Part shown: piece after piece, positions 52,737-60,934 of the stretch
Numbering within the stretch: position 1 is the stretch's first letter
Layout: each line of letters starts with the position of its first letter
Origin: UBA6059 sp965227155
GTDB taxonomy: Bacteria; Bacteroidota; Bacteroidia; Cytophagales; Cyclobacteriaceae
Reading direction: 5' to 3'
Assembly: GCA_965227155.1 (NCBI GenBank)
Contig: OZ245731.1
Location: 2,232,001-2,296,000 of the forward strand
Length of the DNA: 64,000 nucleotides
The notes under the pieces: generated by a model
The model's input: only the letters and a program-made list of their open reading frames with translations
Database searches by the model: none
What the model was told of the DNA's origin: nothing
Translations under genes and position numbers: made by a program

Positions 52737-53284
52737 TTTATCCCATAGTGATGTATGGAGATCCGGTGCTTAAAAGGAGAGCGCAGGATATTGCAAAAGA
52801 CTCAATTGATGTGAAGCAGCTCGCTGAAGACATGTTTGAAACCATGAAATCAGCGCATGGCATAGGTCTTGCAGCTCCTCAGATTGGTAAGTCTATCAGA
52901 ATGTTTGTGGTAGATGGCAGACCACTGGAAGAGGATGATATGATGGATTTCGTAAAGGTCTTCATAAATCCGGAGATCGTCGAAGAAGAAGGCGAGCCCT
53001 GGAAGTTTGAAGAAGGATGCCTTAGTATACCAGGGGTAAGGGAAGAAGTGAGTCGCCAGCCAAAGCTTACCATTAACTATTTTGATGAGCATTGGGTAGA
53101 ACATGAAGAGACATTCGACGGTATGAAAGCGCGCATTATCCAGCATGAATATGACCATATAGAAGGCATTTTATTTACCGATTATCTTACGCCTTTTCGT
53201 AAGCGCATTTTGAAGGGCAAACTTTCCAATATCAGCAAGGGTAAATGCGACGTGGATTACCGCATTAAAGCACCTTTGAAATAA
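52733..53284 (+). CDS. def: Peptide deformylase
   Basis: A 183-residue metalloenzyme that removes the formyl group from the starting methionine of nascent proteins. All three motifs are present: GIGLAAPQIG (near residue 43), EEGCLSIPG with the metal-binding cysteine (near 98), and QHEYDHIEG with the HExxH-equivalent histidines and catalytic glutamate (near 138). It overlaps ruvX by 4 bp (ATGA) and its stop overlaps the start of the next gene by one base, so it is translated as part of the operon. Confidence 0.97.
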   Translation: MIYPIVMYGDPVLKRRAQDIAKDSIDVKQLAEDMFETMKSAHGIGLAAPQIGKSIRMFVVDGRPLEEDDMMDFVKVFINPEIVEEEGEPWKFEEGCLSIPGVREEVSRQPKLTINYFDEHWVEHEETFDGMKARIIQHEYDHIEGILFTDYLTPFRKRILKGKLSNISKGKCDVDYRIKAPLK

Positions 53285-54075
53285 TGGACAACCTTAAATT
53301 AACGTACATTCAATCAGACCTTTACTGGGAAGACATTGATGCCAACCTCGCCATGTTTGAGGAAAAAATATGGCAGATTGAGCAGAAGGTAGACATTATC
53401 GTATTGCCGGAGATGTTTTCCACAGGATTTTCTATGCAGGCAAAAAAGCTTGCGGAACCGATGAATAGTAAAACCTGTCGCTGGATGAAGCAGCAGGCTA
53501 GTCAGACAAGTGCCCTGGTCATCGGTAGTGTGATCATCCAGGAGAAGGGCAACTTTTACAATAGGCTCATTGCTATGAAGCCAGATGGTGATTTTTATGT
53601 GTATGATAAGAAGCACCTCTTTACACTGGCACAGGAAGAGAAGCATTATGCTCCTGGCAGCTCCAGGCTGGTTTTTGAATACAAGGGCTGGAATATTTGT
53701 GGGCTTGTGTGCTACGATTTAAGGTTTCCGGTTTGGGCACGAAATAAGTATGCACATGAGAACCCGTATGAATACGATTTGTTGATTTATGTAGCCAACT
53801 GGCCTGCCCCTCGCATTCATGCCTGGGATGTGTTGCTACAAGCCCGGGCTATAGAAAATCAGGCCTTTTGTGTAGGCGTCAATAGAATTGGAAAGGATGG
53901 AAATAACATGCCACATCTGGGCCATAGTGGTGTATATGACTTCAAGGGAGGTGCTTTAAGTGGGCCCAATGAAAATGCCTCCATAGCTACTGTAACTTTG
54001 GAGAAAGCCCCGCTGGAAGAATTTCGATCAAGGTTTCCCTTCCAACTCGATAGCGATACTTTTCAGATCAGTTAA
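53284..54075 (+). CDS. Carbon-nitrogen hydrolase (omega-amidase type)
   Basis: A 263-residue nitrilase-superfamily enzyme. The Glu-Lys-Cys triad is in LPEMFSTGF (near residue 42), YDKKHLFT (near 109) and ICGLVCYDLRFPVW (near 143). The sequence is closest to omega-amidase / YafV, which deamidates 2-oxoglutaramate and 2-oxosuccinamate in metabolite repair. It is translated with def through a TAATG overlap, and its 3' end overlaps the convergent 132-codon gene by 8 bp. The repair role is inferred from the subfamily. Confidence 0.9.
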   Translation: MDNLKLTYIQSDLYWEDIDANLAMFEEKIWQIEQKVDIIVLPEMFSTGFSMQAKKLAEPMNSKTCRWMKQQASQTSALVIGSVIIQEKGNFYNRLIAMKPDGDFYVYDKKHLFTLAQEEKHYAPGSSRLVFEYKGWNICGLVCYDLRFPVWARNKYAHENPYEYDLLIYVANWPAPRIHAWDVLLQARAIENQAFCVGVNRIGKDGNNMPHLGHSGVYDFKGGALSGPNENASIATVTLEKAPLEEFRSRFPFQLDSDTFQIS

Positions 54076-54466
54076 GAAATTCGGTCATAGTTTTTGAAAG
54101 GTCTATAGGCTCTACTGACCGGCTGTTGGGCAGCAGCTTTTGCAATTTTTCGTAGAAAGGATGTCTTCCAAGCAAGATCAAGCTGATACTTTTGATATCG
54201 GTATTTCTTTTCAATTTCATAAAAAGGCCTGACAAACCGGAAATGGATGCTGCTGGGTCAAAGGAATTCACCACGATCAATGCCTTGTGACTGTCAGCAC
54301 AAAAGCGTTCTGCTAGTTTGAGCATGGTGGTATCCGAGTGGTTGTCTATATTGAAAACAGCACATTCTGTGAAATCATTTTCTAGCTGTAAGAGCGTTGG
54401 GTCAATGTACAAACCAGATGCATCAGCAAATAATTGGATGTATAATATGTGCGCTTGCTTATTCAT
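54068..54466 (-). CDS. Uncharacterised cytoplasmic protein, 132 aa
   Basis: I do not recognise a family. The 132-residue product has alternating beta strands and helices (AHILYIQLFADA, HKALIVVNSFDPA, SISLILLGRHPFYEKLQKLL) that suggest a small alpha/beta fold, with no signal peptide or membrane helix. Its start overlaps the end of the upstream type IX cargo gene by 8 bp on the same strand, so it is probably cotranslated. Whether it helps that secreted protein or is simply cotranscribed is unknown. Confidence 0.65.
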   Translation of the reverse strand: MNKQAHILYIQLFADASGLYIDPTLLQLENDFTECAVFNIDNHSDTTMLKLAERFCADSHKALIVVNSFDPAASISGLSGLFMKLKRNTDIKSISLILLGRHPFYEKLQKLLPNSRSVEPIDLSKTMTEFLN

Positions 54467-56594
54467 GGATAAGCACTTTCAAAGTTTTTCTTTCACTACC
54501 GTCCTCCACCTGTAGCAGGTACAATCCCTGTGCGAGATTCCTCAGATCCAGTCTGTTTATTTGGCTTTCGGACAAGGGCAAACCTTTCATGAGTATTTTA
54601 CCCGAAAGGCTAACGAGTTGCCCGATTGCATTCCTGTTGGTTAAAATATTGAGCTTATGCTTTGTAGGATTTGGAAAAAGGCTGATCGCCCAGTCATCGC
54701 CGGGTTGATTGTTAGTTTCGTCCAAAGTAAGCAGTTGCAACCCACCCTGACTATTACCTATTACAAGGCTAATTTTTTCAGGGCTTAGTGATGATAATGC
54801 TAAAGCTCCGATTCGGCCAAGCCTGGTAGTGCTTATGGGTTGCTTTAATGATAAAGTTTTGATGGTAGGGTTCGGTGAAAGAAAATTTTCAACCAGCCTG
54901 ATTTCGCCTGAGTCGTCATAGAGGTAAAGGGAAGGTTCATGCTCTGGGTAGACTGTAGTGCTTAAGTAGGTTCGTGAAGGATCGGTTTCTATGGATAAAA
55001 ATCCTCTCGTCTCTAAAGTAAATACAGGCTCACTGATACTACCGATATTAATATATTGATCGAGACGCCCTGAAGATGTGCCTACCAATAAATCGGGAAG
55101 TTCATCCTCATTCATATCAATCAATGTGAAATCGTCCAATTCATTGAAAGGGATATCAAATGATGCTAATTGGGTTTCCCTGAAACCTTCTTCACTACCG
55201 GGGATCATCAATAGCTTGTTTCGGTTGCCTTCAAGAGCGGAGAAAACCAGATCTTCAATGCCATCCTTGTTGAGATCGTAAAATGTTGGCTTAATATTCA
55301 GCCATTGCCTGCGGGAAAGCCCAAGAAAGTCATCGGTTTGCCATGTAAATTCAGGTTCAAAGATATTACCTGTGTTTTCATACACAGTTATACTGCCTGT
55401 AAACGCACCATTAATCAGGCTGCCACGGTTGCCAATGATCAAATCATGGTCGCCATCTCCATCAATATCGCCAAAGGCTGGGTGCGCATTTTCTCCAACC
55501 TCGACCATCTGATCTTGCAGAAATGCATTGGTAGAAAGTGACCAATTACCATTTTCAAGCTGAAATTGATATATGGAATGTTTCCAATCTTGCTGATTGA
55601 TGATGTTGGCCCTCGCATTTGAACTAACAATCACATTGCCATCATCGAGACCTGGTGAAGCTTCAAGAAAATATACGGCTGGAAATAATAGCTCCTGCTG
55701 TGTGGCAGTATATCGAGATGAGGCATTTCTAAAAAGGGCATTTTCACCATCAGCCAGATTTGAAAGCTGGAAAAGACTGGGGCACAATTCCTCGCCAAAA
55801 AAGATATCCGGATTACCATCCTCATTATGATCAAATAGGGTCAATGCCTTACCTGCACTATGTTGGATCCGGTTGCTTGCAGGGCATTCTTCATCACCGA
55901 AAGCAAATATCCCACAAATACACTCCTGAAAATCTCCCCAGGCCCTTGTTACCCTCACAAAGGGACCCAGACCACAGCTGCCGGTTTCTTCTATGGCATT
56001 ATTTTGATGAAATTCAATAAAGCCACCGGTTGCAAAGTTGAACACTAGCACATCGAGATCTCCATCTCCATCCACATCGTGAATGGCCGGTAGATCAGTG
56101 GTATTTACGAAAAGATTAATGAGATCATTGCCAAGGGTTAGAATGGGATCTTCGACCAAATTCCATGATAATGCCCCTGTATCATCAGTTTCATTCCTGT
56201 AAACCTTAATGCCCAGGCTGGTGGATGTGAATAAATCTTTGCGGTCATCACAATCAAAATCGCGAAGCAATACCCAATTGAATAAGTTGTCAGGAAATTG
56301 ATATTCGTAATGTGGCGCATATTTCCATTTATCATTTTCATAAATAAAGGTTGAAATTTTATTCGCTGACCTATCAAATAGGACAAGATCTAGTACGCCA
56401 TCCCTGTTCAGATCAAGGCTATTGAATTGAGGTGCATTTAACCCACCGGCAAAGGGATTGGCAATGCTTTCACCCTGCTCGTTTACCACCTCAATAGGCT
56501 CTCTTGGAAAGGATAGTTCCTGTCCCATTGAGGGTTTTGACCAAATAAAGATCAAAGTGATGAGAAGCCAGCATGTTTTGGCAAGATGCGTCAT
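54459..56594 (-). CDS. Secreted FG-GAP/VCBS repeat protein with type IX sorting domain
   Basis: A 711-residue exported protein with an N-terminal signal peptide (about 1-24). Residues 45-600 contain repeated FG-GAP/VCBS calcium-binding motifs of the D-x-D-x-D-G type: DLNRDGVLDLVLFD, DVDGDGDLDVLVF, DIDGDGDHDLIIGN, DLNKDGIEDLVFS and DMNEDELPDLLVG, indicating an integrin-alpha-like propeller. The last 75 residues start with SLFPNPTKHKLNI and end in LYLLQVEDGSERKTLKVL, the type A C-terminal sorting domain of the type IX secretion system. It is therefore surface-attached or released. The ligand is unknown. Confidence 0.92.
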   Translation of the reverse strand: MTHLAKTCWLLITLIFIWSKPSMGQELSFPREPIEVVNEQGESIANPFAGGLNAPQFNSLDLNRDGVLDLVLFDRSANKISTFIYENDKWKYAPHYEYQFPDNLFNWVLLRDFDCDDRKDLFTSTSLGIKVYRNETDDTGALSWNLVEDPILTLGNDLINLFVNTTDLPAIHDVDGDGDLDVLVFNFATGGFIEFHQNNAIEETGSCGLGPFVRVTRAWGDFQECICGIFAFGDEECPASNRIQHSAGKALTLFDHNEDGNPDIFFGEELCPSLFQLSNLADGENALFRNASSRYTATQQELLFPAVYFLEASPGLDDGNVIVSSNARANIINQQDWKHSIYQFQLENGNWSLSTNAFLQDQMVEVGENAHPAFGDIDGDGDHDLIIGNRGSLINGAFTGSITVYENTGNIFEPEFTWQTDDFLGLSRRQWLNIKPTFYDLNKDGIEDLVFSALEGNRNKLLMIPGSEEGFRETQLASFDIPFNELDDFTLIDMNEDELPDLLVGTSSGRLDQYINIGSISEPVFTLETRGFLSIETDPSRTYLSTTVYPEHEPSLYLYDDSGEIRLVENFLSPNPTIKTLSLKQPISTTRLGRIGALALSSLSPEKISLVIGNSQGGLQLLTLDETNNQPGDDWAISLFPNPTKHKLNILTNRNAIGQLVSLSGKILMKGLPLSESQINRLDLRNLAQGLYLLQVEDGSERKTLKVLIHE

Positions 56595-56657
56595 ACGTTA
56601 ATAACAAAGATCGGGCTAATACTACTCATCTTAAAACGCAAATAATCTTCTTATCCA

Positions 56658-56665
56658 TATCTTTG
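56658..56665 (+). promoter_or_regulatory. Candidate -7 promoter element upstream of murF
   Basis: TATCTTTG at 56658-56665 fits TAnnTTTG and would start transcription about 13 bases before the murF ATG. The position for the -33 element (19 bases upstream) reads AACG rather than TTTG, so support is only partial. Confidence 0.35.
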
Positions 56666-56684
56666 TTTAAAAGGCAAGTCATTT

Positions 56685-57983
56685 ATGGATTTTGAAGTTG
56701 AGTTTCTGTATTCAAAGTTTTTACAGTCTAATGGCGTCAGCATTGATACGCGCACATTGCAGCCTGATAACCTTTTCTTTGGTTTGAGCGGAGAGCATTT
56801 TAATGGTGCTGTGTATGCAGAAAAAGCTTTAGAAAGGGGAGCAAGCTATGCCGTAATCGATGATCCTGCATATAAAATCAGCGAGAAATGCTTGGTGGTT
56901 GAGGATGCGCTCAAGGCATTACAGGGCCTGGCTATGTTCCATCGGTCCCGTTATAAGAGAAAATTGCTGGCACTGACTGGGTCTAATGGCAAAACAACTA
57001 CCAAAGAACTCATCAATGCGGTGCTTTCTCAGAAATATATAACCCATGCCACTTCTGGTAATTACAATAACCACATTGGTGTTCCTTTGACGCTGCTTCA
57101 TATCCACCCTCAGGTGGAAATTGCGATCATCGAGATGGGAGCAAATGCAGTAGGGGAAATCAAGCAATTGTCGGAGTTTGCCCGCCCTACCCATGGGCTG
57201 ATCACCAATATCGGCAAAGCACATATTGAAGGTTTTGGTGGCGTAGAAGGCATCATTCGAGGGAAATCAGAATTGTATGATTTCTTATTAAAAAATGGGG
57301 GTGAAGTTTTCATCAACACCAATGATCCGGTGCTGAAAAGGATGGCCCATCGGTTCGAAAATCCGTATTTATTGCCCGAAGTGGGTAGTTATTTTCCATG
57401 TAAGCTTATTGCAGCAGAGCCTTTCGTGGTATATGAAACTGAGGATGGTGAGATTGTGGAAACCCAGCTTTCGGGTAGGTACAACTTTAATAACATCGCC
57501 TATGCACTGGCCATAGGTAAGTATTTCGATGTGCTACCGCAGCTGGCTAATCAGGCAATCCGGGATTATAGTCCAAATAACAATCGCTCGCAGGTGATTA
57601 ATTTGGATGGAGCTACTGTATTTATGGATGCTTACAATGCTAACCCGGATAGTATGAAAGGCGCAATTGAAAACCTCGCACAGACCAAAGGAAAGAAGCT
57701 GGCTATTTTAGGGGATATGCTTGAATTGGGAAATACTACCGAGGAAGAGCATCAGGCCATTGGCAGGTTGCTGATGGATAATAAAATTGATGAGGCCTAT
57801 TTGGTAGGTCCGTATATAAAGGCGGCCTTACTGCCCGGCTTGAATGCCAGGCATTTTCCAACCAAAGCAGACCTTGAGGCGTTTCTTATTGACAACAGGT
57901 TGCAGGTGAAAAATATTCTAATAAAAGCATCAAGGAAATTGAGCCTGGAAACCATTCAGCCAAAACTAAATATTGAAAAATAA
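56685..57983 (+). CDS. murF: UDP-N-acetylmuramoyl-tripeptide--D-alanyl-D-alanine ligase
   Basis: A 432-residue cytoplasmic Mur ligase that adds D-Ala-D-Ala to the muramoyl tripeptide, using ATP. The N-terminal substrate domain has DTRTLQPDNLFFGLSGEHFNG (residues about 20-40), the ATP-binding loop is LTGSNGKTTTKELI (near 98-111), followed by TSGNYNNHIGVPLTLL, the central EMGANAVGEI and the C-terminal domain motif MDAYNANPDSMK with GDMLELG. It is the first gene of a two-gene operon and overlaps the next gene by one base. Confidence 0.96.
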   Translation: MDFEVEFLYSKFLQSNGVSIDTRTLQPDNLFFGLSGEHFNGAVYAEKALERGASYAVIDDPAYKISEKCLVVEDALKALQGLAMFHRSRYKRKLLALTGSNGKTTTKELINAVLSQKYITHATSGNYNNHIGVPLTLLHIHPQVEIAIIEMGANAVGEIKQLSEFARPTHGLITNIGKAHIEGFGGVEGIIRGKSELYDFLLKNGGEVFINTNDPVLKRMAHRFENPYLLPEVGSYFPCKLIAAEPFVVYETEDGEIVETQLSGRYNFNNIAYALAIGKYFDVLPQLANQAIRDYSPNNNRSQVINLDGATVFMDAYNANPDSMKGAIENLAQTKGKKLAILGDMLELGNTTEEEHQAIGRLLMDNKIDEAYLVGPYIKAALLPGLNARHFPTKADLEAFLIDNRLQVKNILIKASRKLSLETIQPKLNIEK

Positions 57984-58642
57984 TGAGCCTCAAAGAAGTC
58001 TTACACTTTCTGGAAGATTTGTCCCACAATAATAATCGGGACTGGATGCAGGAAAACAAATCCCGCTACAAAATGGCAAAAACCACTTTTGAGTCATTCA
58101 TCAACGATCTATTGCTGAGGTTGACCGAGCTAGACCCTGATATACAGGGACTGTTAGCAAAAGATTGCACCTTTCGTATCAACAGGGACATTCGATTCAG
58201 TAAGGACAAGAGCCCCTACAAGACGAATTTTGGTGCATATATGGCGAAAGGGGGTAAAAAATCGCATAATCCGGGTTACTATATTCATTTCCAGCCAGGC
58301 AATACTTTTATTGGCGGAGGTGCTTACATGCCTGAGGCAGAGCCGCTGGCAAAAATCAGGCAGGAGATCGATTATAATGGTGAAGCATTTACAGGCATAT
58401 TGCATGATAAAGATTTCAAAAGCTATTTTGGCGATCTACAGGGCGAGCAGCTTAAAACCAGTCCTAAAGGTTATGCCAATGACCACCCCAATATTGAGTG
58501 GCTGAGGTATAAAAGCTTCTTTGTCATGCATTATTTTTCAGATGATGAGGTAAGTGGTGAGGGATTCCTGGATGAGGTACTGCTTGGATTAGAAAAGTCT
58601 AAACCCTTAAAAGATTACCTGGATATGGCCATTAATGATTAG
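57983..58642 (+). CDS. DUF2461 family protein
   Basis: A 219-residue cytoplasmic protein of the DUF2461 (TIGR02453-like) family, of unknown function. Conserved features are LSHNNNRDWMQENKSRYK near residues 13-30, KDCTFRINRDIRFSKDKSPYKTNF near 60, and GYYIHFQPGNTFIGGGAYMPE near 97-117. Its ATG overlaps the murF stop as TAATG, so translation is coupled. A cell-wall connection rests on this neighbourhood alone. Confidence 0.85.
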   Translation: MSLKEVLHFLEDLSHNNNRDWMQENKSRYKMAKTTFESFINDLLLRLTELDPDIQGLLAKDCTFRINRDIRFSKDKSPYKTNFGAYMAKGGKKSHNPGYYIHFQPGNTFIGGGAYMPEAEPLAKIRQEIDYNGEAFTGILHDKDFKSYFGDLQGEQLKTSPKGYANDHPNIEWLRYKSFFVMHYFSDDEVSGEGFLDEVLLGLEKSKPLKDYLDMAIND

Positions 58643-58645
58643 GAT

Positions 58646-58662
58646 AAGAGCTTTTGGCTCTT
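58646..58662 (+). terminator. Short hairpin after the murF-DUF2461 operon
   Basis: AAGAGC (58646-58651) pairs with GCTCTT (58657-58662) over a 5-base loop, 3 bases after the stop codon. There is no T-run, so it is a weak or factor-assisted terminator at best. Confidence 0.35.
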
Positions 58663-58718
58663 GTAGCTATCAGGAAATCCAGCAAGTCGTTTATTTTTGA
58701 ATTTATTTACAAATGCCA

Positions 58719-58749
58719 TTTGCAATCTTCCAAAAGCCTGCTAGATTTG
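58719..58749 (+). promoter_or_regulatory. Promoter of tRNA-Val, perfect Bacteroidota consensus
   Basis: TTTG at 58719-58722 and TAGATTTG at 58742-58749 are separated by exactly 19 bases, matching the Bacteroidota housekeeping consensus TTTG-N19-TAnnTTTG. Transcription would start near 58756, giving a leader of about 34 bases before the tRNA. Confidence 0.88.
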
Positions 58750-58789
58750 CATTCCCATTTCAAGCAGGGTAGCTGTTTGGGAGCATTAA

Positions 58790-58867
58790 GGGCGCTTAGC
58801 TCAGCTGGTTCAGAGCACCTCGTTTACACCGAGGGGGTCGGGGGTTCGAATCCCTCAGCGCCCACCA
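58790..58867 (+). tRNA. tRNA-Val (anticodon UAC)
   Basis: A full cloverleaf: acceptor GGGCGCT (58790-58796) with AGCGCCC (58857-58863), D stem GCTC/GAGC, anticodon stem CCTCG/CGAGG around the loop TTTACAC with anticodon TAC (58825-58827), and T arm GAGGG-type stem with TTCGAAT. The discriminator is A and the CCA end is encoded (58865-58867). It reads GTA and other GTN valine codons. Confidence 0.97.
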
Positions 58868-58894
58868 AAAGACAGTCAAATGGCTGTCTTTTTT
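58868..58894 (+). terminator. Rho-independent terminator of tRNA-Val
   Basis: AAAGACAG (58868-58875) pairs with CTGTCTTT (58884-58891), a GC-containing stem followed by a T-run to 58894. It begins directly after the CCA end. From 58895 to 59118 I see no gene or clear element. Confidence 0.85.
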
Positions 58895-59118
58895 CGTTAT
58901 GCACTATTTGTACACCAACCGCGCAAGCTAGAGGCTTTCAGATCCATAGTTTATATTTATCAATTATGATCCTAAGGTGTAAATGATTTGGGTGAACAGT
59001 GTTTTATGAGGATTTGAAGAAAGAAGCCCGATTCTGTTTTGATTAGGTTTTAAAAGCATAGCGTTATCCTTCCTTACCGTGGTATTAGAAGTATCCTCAA
59101 TAGCCATTTAATAAAAAG

Positions 59119-59133
59119 GTACTTTTATTGTAC
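59119..59133 (+). promoter_or_regulatory. GTAC-N7-GTAC inverted repeat upstream of the PIN-domain module
   Basis: GTAC at 59119-59122 and again at 59130-59133 lie 31 bases before the antitoxin start, in an A/T-rich region with no exact -7 element. An autoregulatory operator is possible but unproven. Confidence 0.3.
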
Positions 59134-59163
59134 ATTTAATAGTTAGATAATTTACTCTAGACA

Positions 59164-59373
59164 ATGAACATTGATTCAATAAAAGTTGAACTAATTGATT
59201 GGATTGCCAAACTTAATGACCAAGAGGACATTAATAAGCTATTGATCCTCAAGAAGCGACTTACTACTTCGAAAAATAAACAGGAAATATTTGGTTCTGG
59301 AAAGCATTTAATTGAGTTCATTGATGATGACTTCAATGCTCCTGTTGATCAATTCACTGATTACCAAAAGTGA
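59164..59373 (+). CDS. Probable antitoxin of the PIN-domain pair
   Basis: A 69-residue acidic protein. The N-terminal 40 residues form a helical segment (IKVELIDWIAKLNDQEDINKL), followed by a short tail with FGSGKHLIEFIDDDF and DQFTDYQK. This layout, with a basic middle and acidic tail, resembles small antitoxins in Bacteroidota. Its stop codon is overlapped by the start of the PIN toxin gene. No DNA-binding domain is clear, so autoregulation is uncertain. Confidence 0.7.
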   Translation: MNIDSIKVELIDWIAKLNDQEDINKLLILKKRLTTSKNKQEIFGSGKHLIEFIDDDFNAPVDQFTDYQK

Positions 59374-59741
59374 ACTACCTAATTGATACTCATATCTTGC
59401 TTTGGTATCTAGTAGGTGATAAGAGAATATCCCAGGACACTCGGGCTAAAGTTGAAAACCTTGATAGTTCAATATTTGTGAGCAATGCAAGCTTATGGGA
59501 AATCGCAATCAAATTGAATATTGGTAAATTAAAACTAAATGGTAGTCTTAATGATCTTGAGAAATTCCTTAATCAAAAGGGATTTATCGTTCTTGAGTTC
59601 GATTTCGATGACCTGGAAACACTTCAAACTCTTCCTTTTTTTCATCAAGACCCATTTGATCGAATGATAATATCACAGGTTAAGTCTAAGTCTCTTGAAA
59701 TAATCACCAATGATAAGCTGGTTTTAAAATATTTTGAATAA
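59370..59741 (+). CDS. vapC: PIN-domain toxin (VapC-like RNase)
   Basis: A 123-residue PIN-domain ribonuclease. The first acid is D6 in YLIDTHILLWYL, the conserved glutamate is in NASLWEIAIKLNIGKL near 44, and the later acidic cluster is in QDPFDRMIISQVKS near 94, with ITNDKLVLKYF at the end. The DTH..LW and SLWEIAIK pattern marks the VapC subgroup. It starts with a GTG overlapping the antitoxin stop codon, so the pair is coupled. It would cleave RNA (often tRNA) when freed from its antitoxin. Confidence 0.93.
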   Translation: MNYLIDTHILLWYLVGDKRISQDTRAKVENLDSSIFVSNASLWEIAIKLNIGKLKLNGSLNDLEKFLNQKGFIVLEFDFDDLETLQTLPFFHQDPFDRMIISQVKSKSLEIITNDKLVLKYFE

Positions 59742-59832
59742 AACCGTAAAGCACTGGCAGCCTTATTGGTTAATTAAAATATAACAGACTATAATATTTA
59801 ATCACAGAGAGGTCAATTACTGATGCCTTTAT

Positions 59833-60852
59833 TTACCTGTTTGTGCTTTCCCGCTCTATCAATCTTGTGTCAATAGTGATGGTTTCGAAAGGGATATTTT
59901 CATCTGACTCTATTCTGCGCAGTAACATTTCAATGGCAGCTTTTCCAATATCATAACTTCGTTGGTCAATTGTGCTCAGCGTAGGATTAAATATCTCACC
60001 AATTTCCCAATTGCTAAACCCGATCACGGCCAAATCTTCAGGAATAGCAATGCCCTTTTTAAAGGCATTGCTCATTACACCAATGGCTAGCATATCCGTT
60101 GTGGCAAAAACACCATCAGGCATAAGATTCTGCTCAAAGAGTGATCGTGTAAGGTCAAGACCTTCTTTGTATTTTCCACTTTTACCATGGAAAATCAGCT
60201 CATGATGAATAGGAATGTCAGCTTCTTTCATGGCTTTTTTATAGCCAGCAAAGCGCTTTTGGTTTATGAGCAATGTGTCAGGGCCACCTACGAAACCGAG
60301 CGTTTTGCAGCCCTTTTCAATCAGGTGGCTTGTTGCCCTGTAGCCCGCTCTTTCATCATCAATGATAATTTTGTCTGTTTCTATTTGATCCGATACACAG
60401 TCAAATAGCACCAATGGCACATCGCGGTTCTTAAACTCATAAAGGTGGCCAAGATCCTCAGTTTCTTTGGTAATACAGGCAAGCAGGCCATCTACACGTC
60501 CATTAAGCAGTTCGAGGGCGTTTTTTTTCTCTCGCTCATAGGATTCATTTGAAGTGCTGATGAGTACATTATAGCCTCTATCATAAGCAATATCTTCAAT
60601 GCCTCGAATCACATGAGCAAAAAATTCATGTACCACCTGAGGGATCAGGAGGCCAAGCGTTTTAGTCTTTTGTTGCCGAAGGCTGAGCGCAGTAAAGTTA
60701 GGATGATAATTTCTAGCTTTAGCCAGATCCTGAATTGCTTGACGAGTTTCAGATTTAACCAATGGGTTATTAGATAATGCACGAGAAACAGTAGAAACTG
60801 AAACTCCTAATTCCCTTGCGATATCTTTGATGGTGACCTGATCTCGTTTCAT
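59833..60852 (-). CDS. LacI-family transcriptional regulator
   Basis: A 339-residue repressor. The N-terminal helix-turn-helix is VTIKDIARELGVSVSTVSRAL (about residues 6-26) followed by the hinge helix NYHPNFTALSLR. The rest is a periplasmic-binding-protein-like sugar sensor (LGLLIPQVVHEFFAHVIRGI, VFATTDMLAIGVM). It is the last gene of the sugar cluster on this strand, and a 20-bp palindrome lies 8 bases before its start, likely an autoregulatory operator. The inducer is not known; the cluster suggests a hexose or disaccharide. Confidence 0.93.
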   Translation of the reverse strand: MKRDQVTIKDIARELGVSVSTVSRALSNNPLVKSETRQAIQDLAKARNYHPNFTALSLRQQKTKTLGLLIPQVVHEFFAHVIRGIEDIAYDRGYNVLISTSNESYEREKKNALELLNGRVDGLLACITKETEDLGHLYEFKNRDVPLVLFDCVSDQIETDKIIIDDERAGYRATSHLIEKGCKTLGFVGGPDTLLINQKRFAGYKKAMKEADIPIHHELIFHGKSGKYKEGLDLTRSLFEQNLMPDGVFATTDMLAIGVMSNAFKKGIAIPEDLAVIGFSNWEIGEIFNPTLSTIDQRSYDIGKAAIEMLLRRIESDENIPFETITIDTRLIERESTNR

Positions 60853-60860
60853 AAATCATT

Positions 60861-60880
60861 TTTAATGCCAGAACATTAAA
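60861..60880. promoter_or_regulatory. Palindromic LacI-type operator candidate
   Basis: TTTAATG (60861-60867) and CATTAAA (60874-60880) form a perfect 7-bp inverted repeat with a 6-base centre. It lies between the LacI gene and the acetyltransferase gene, 8 bases before the LacI start, where a LacI-family repressor would block its own transcription. Confidence 0.5.
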
Positions 60881-60934
60881 CCAGAGAGGTGTGTAGCTTA
60901 CTTGTGTAAGGTAGTTAAAGTAATTCTAAGCATT

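Noticed and set aside
58654..58986. A 110-codon plus-strand frame covering the tRNA-Val
   Set aside because: It spans the tRNA and its terminator; such frames are a typical by-product of tRNA genes.
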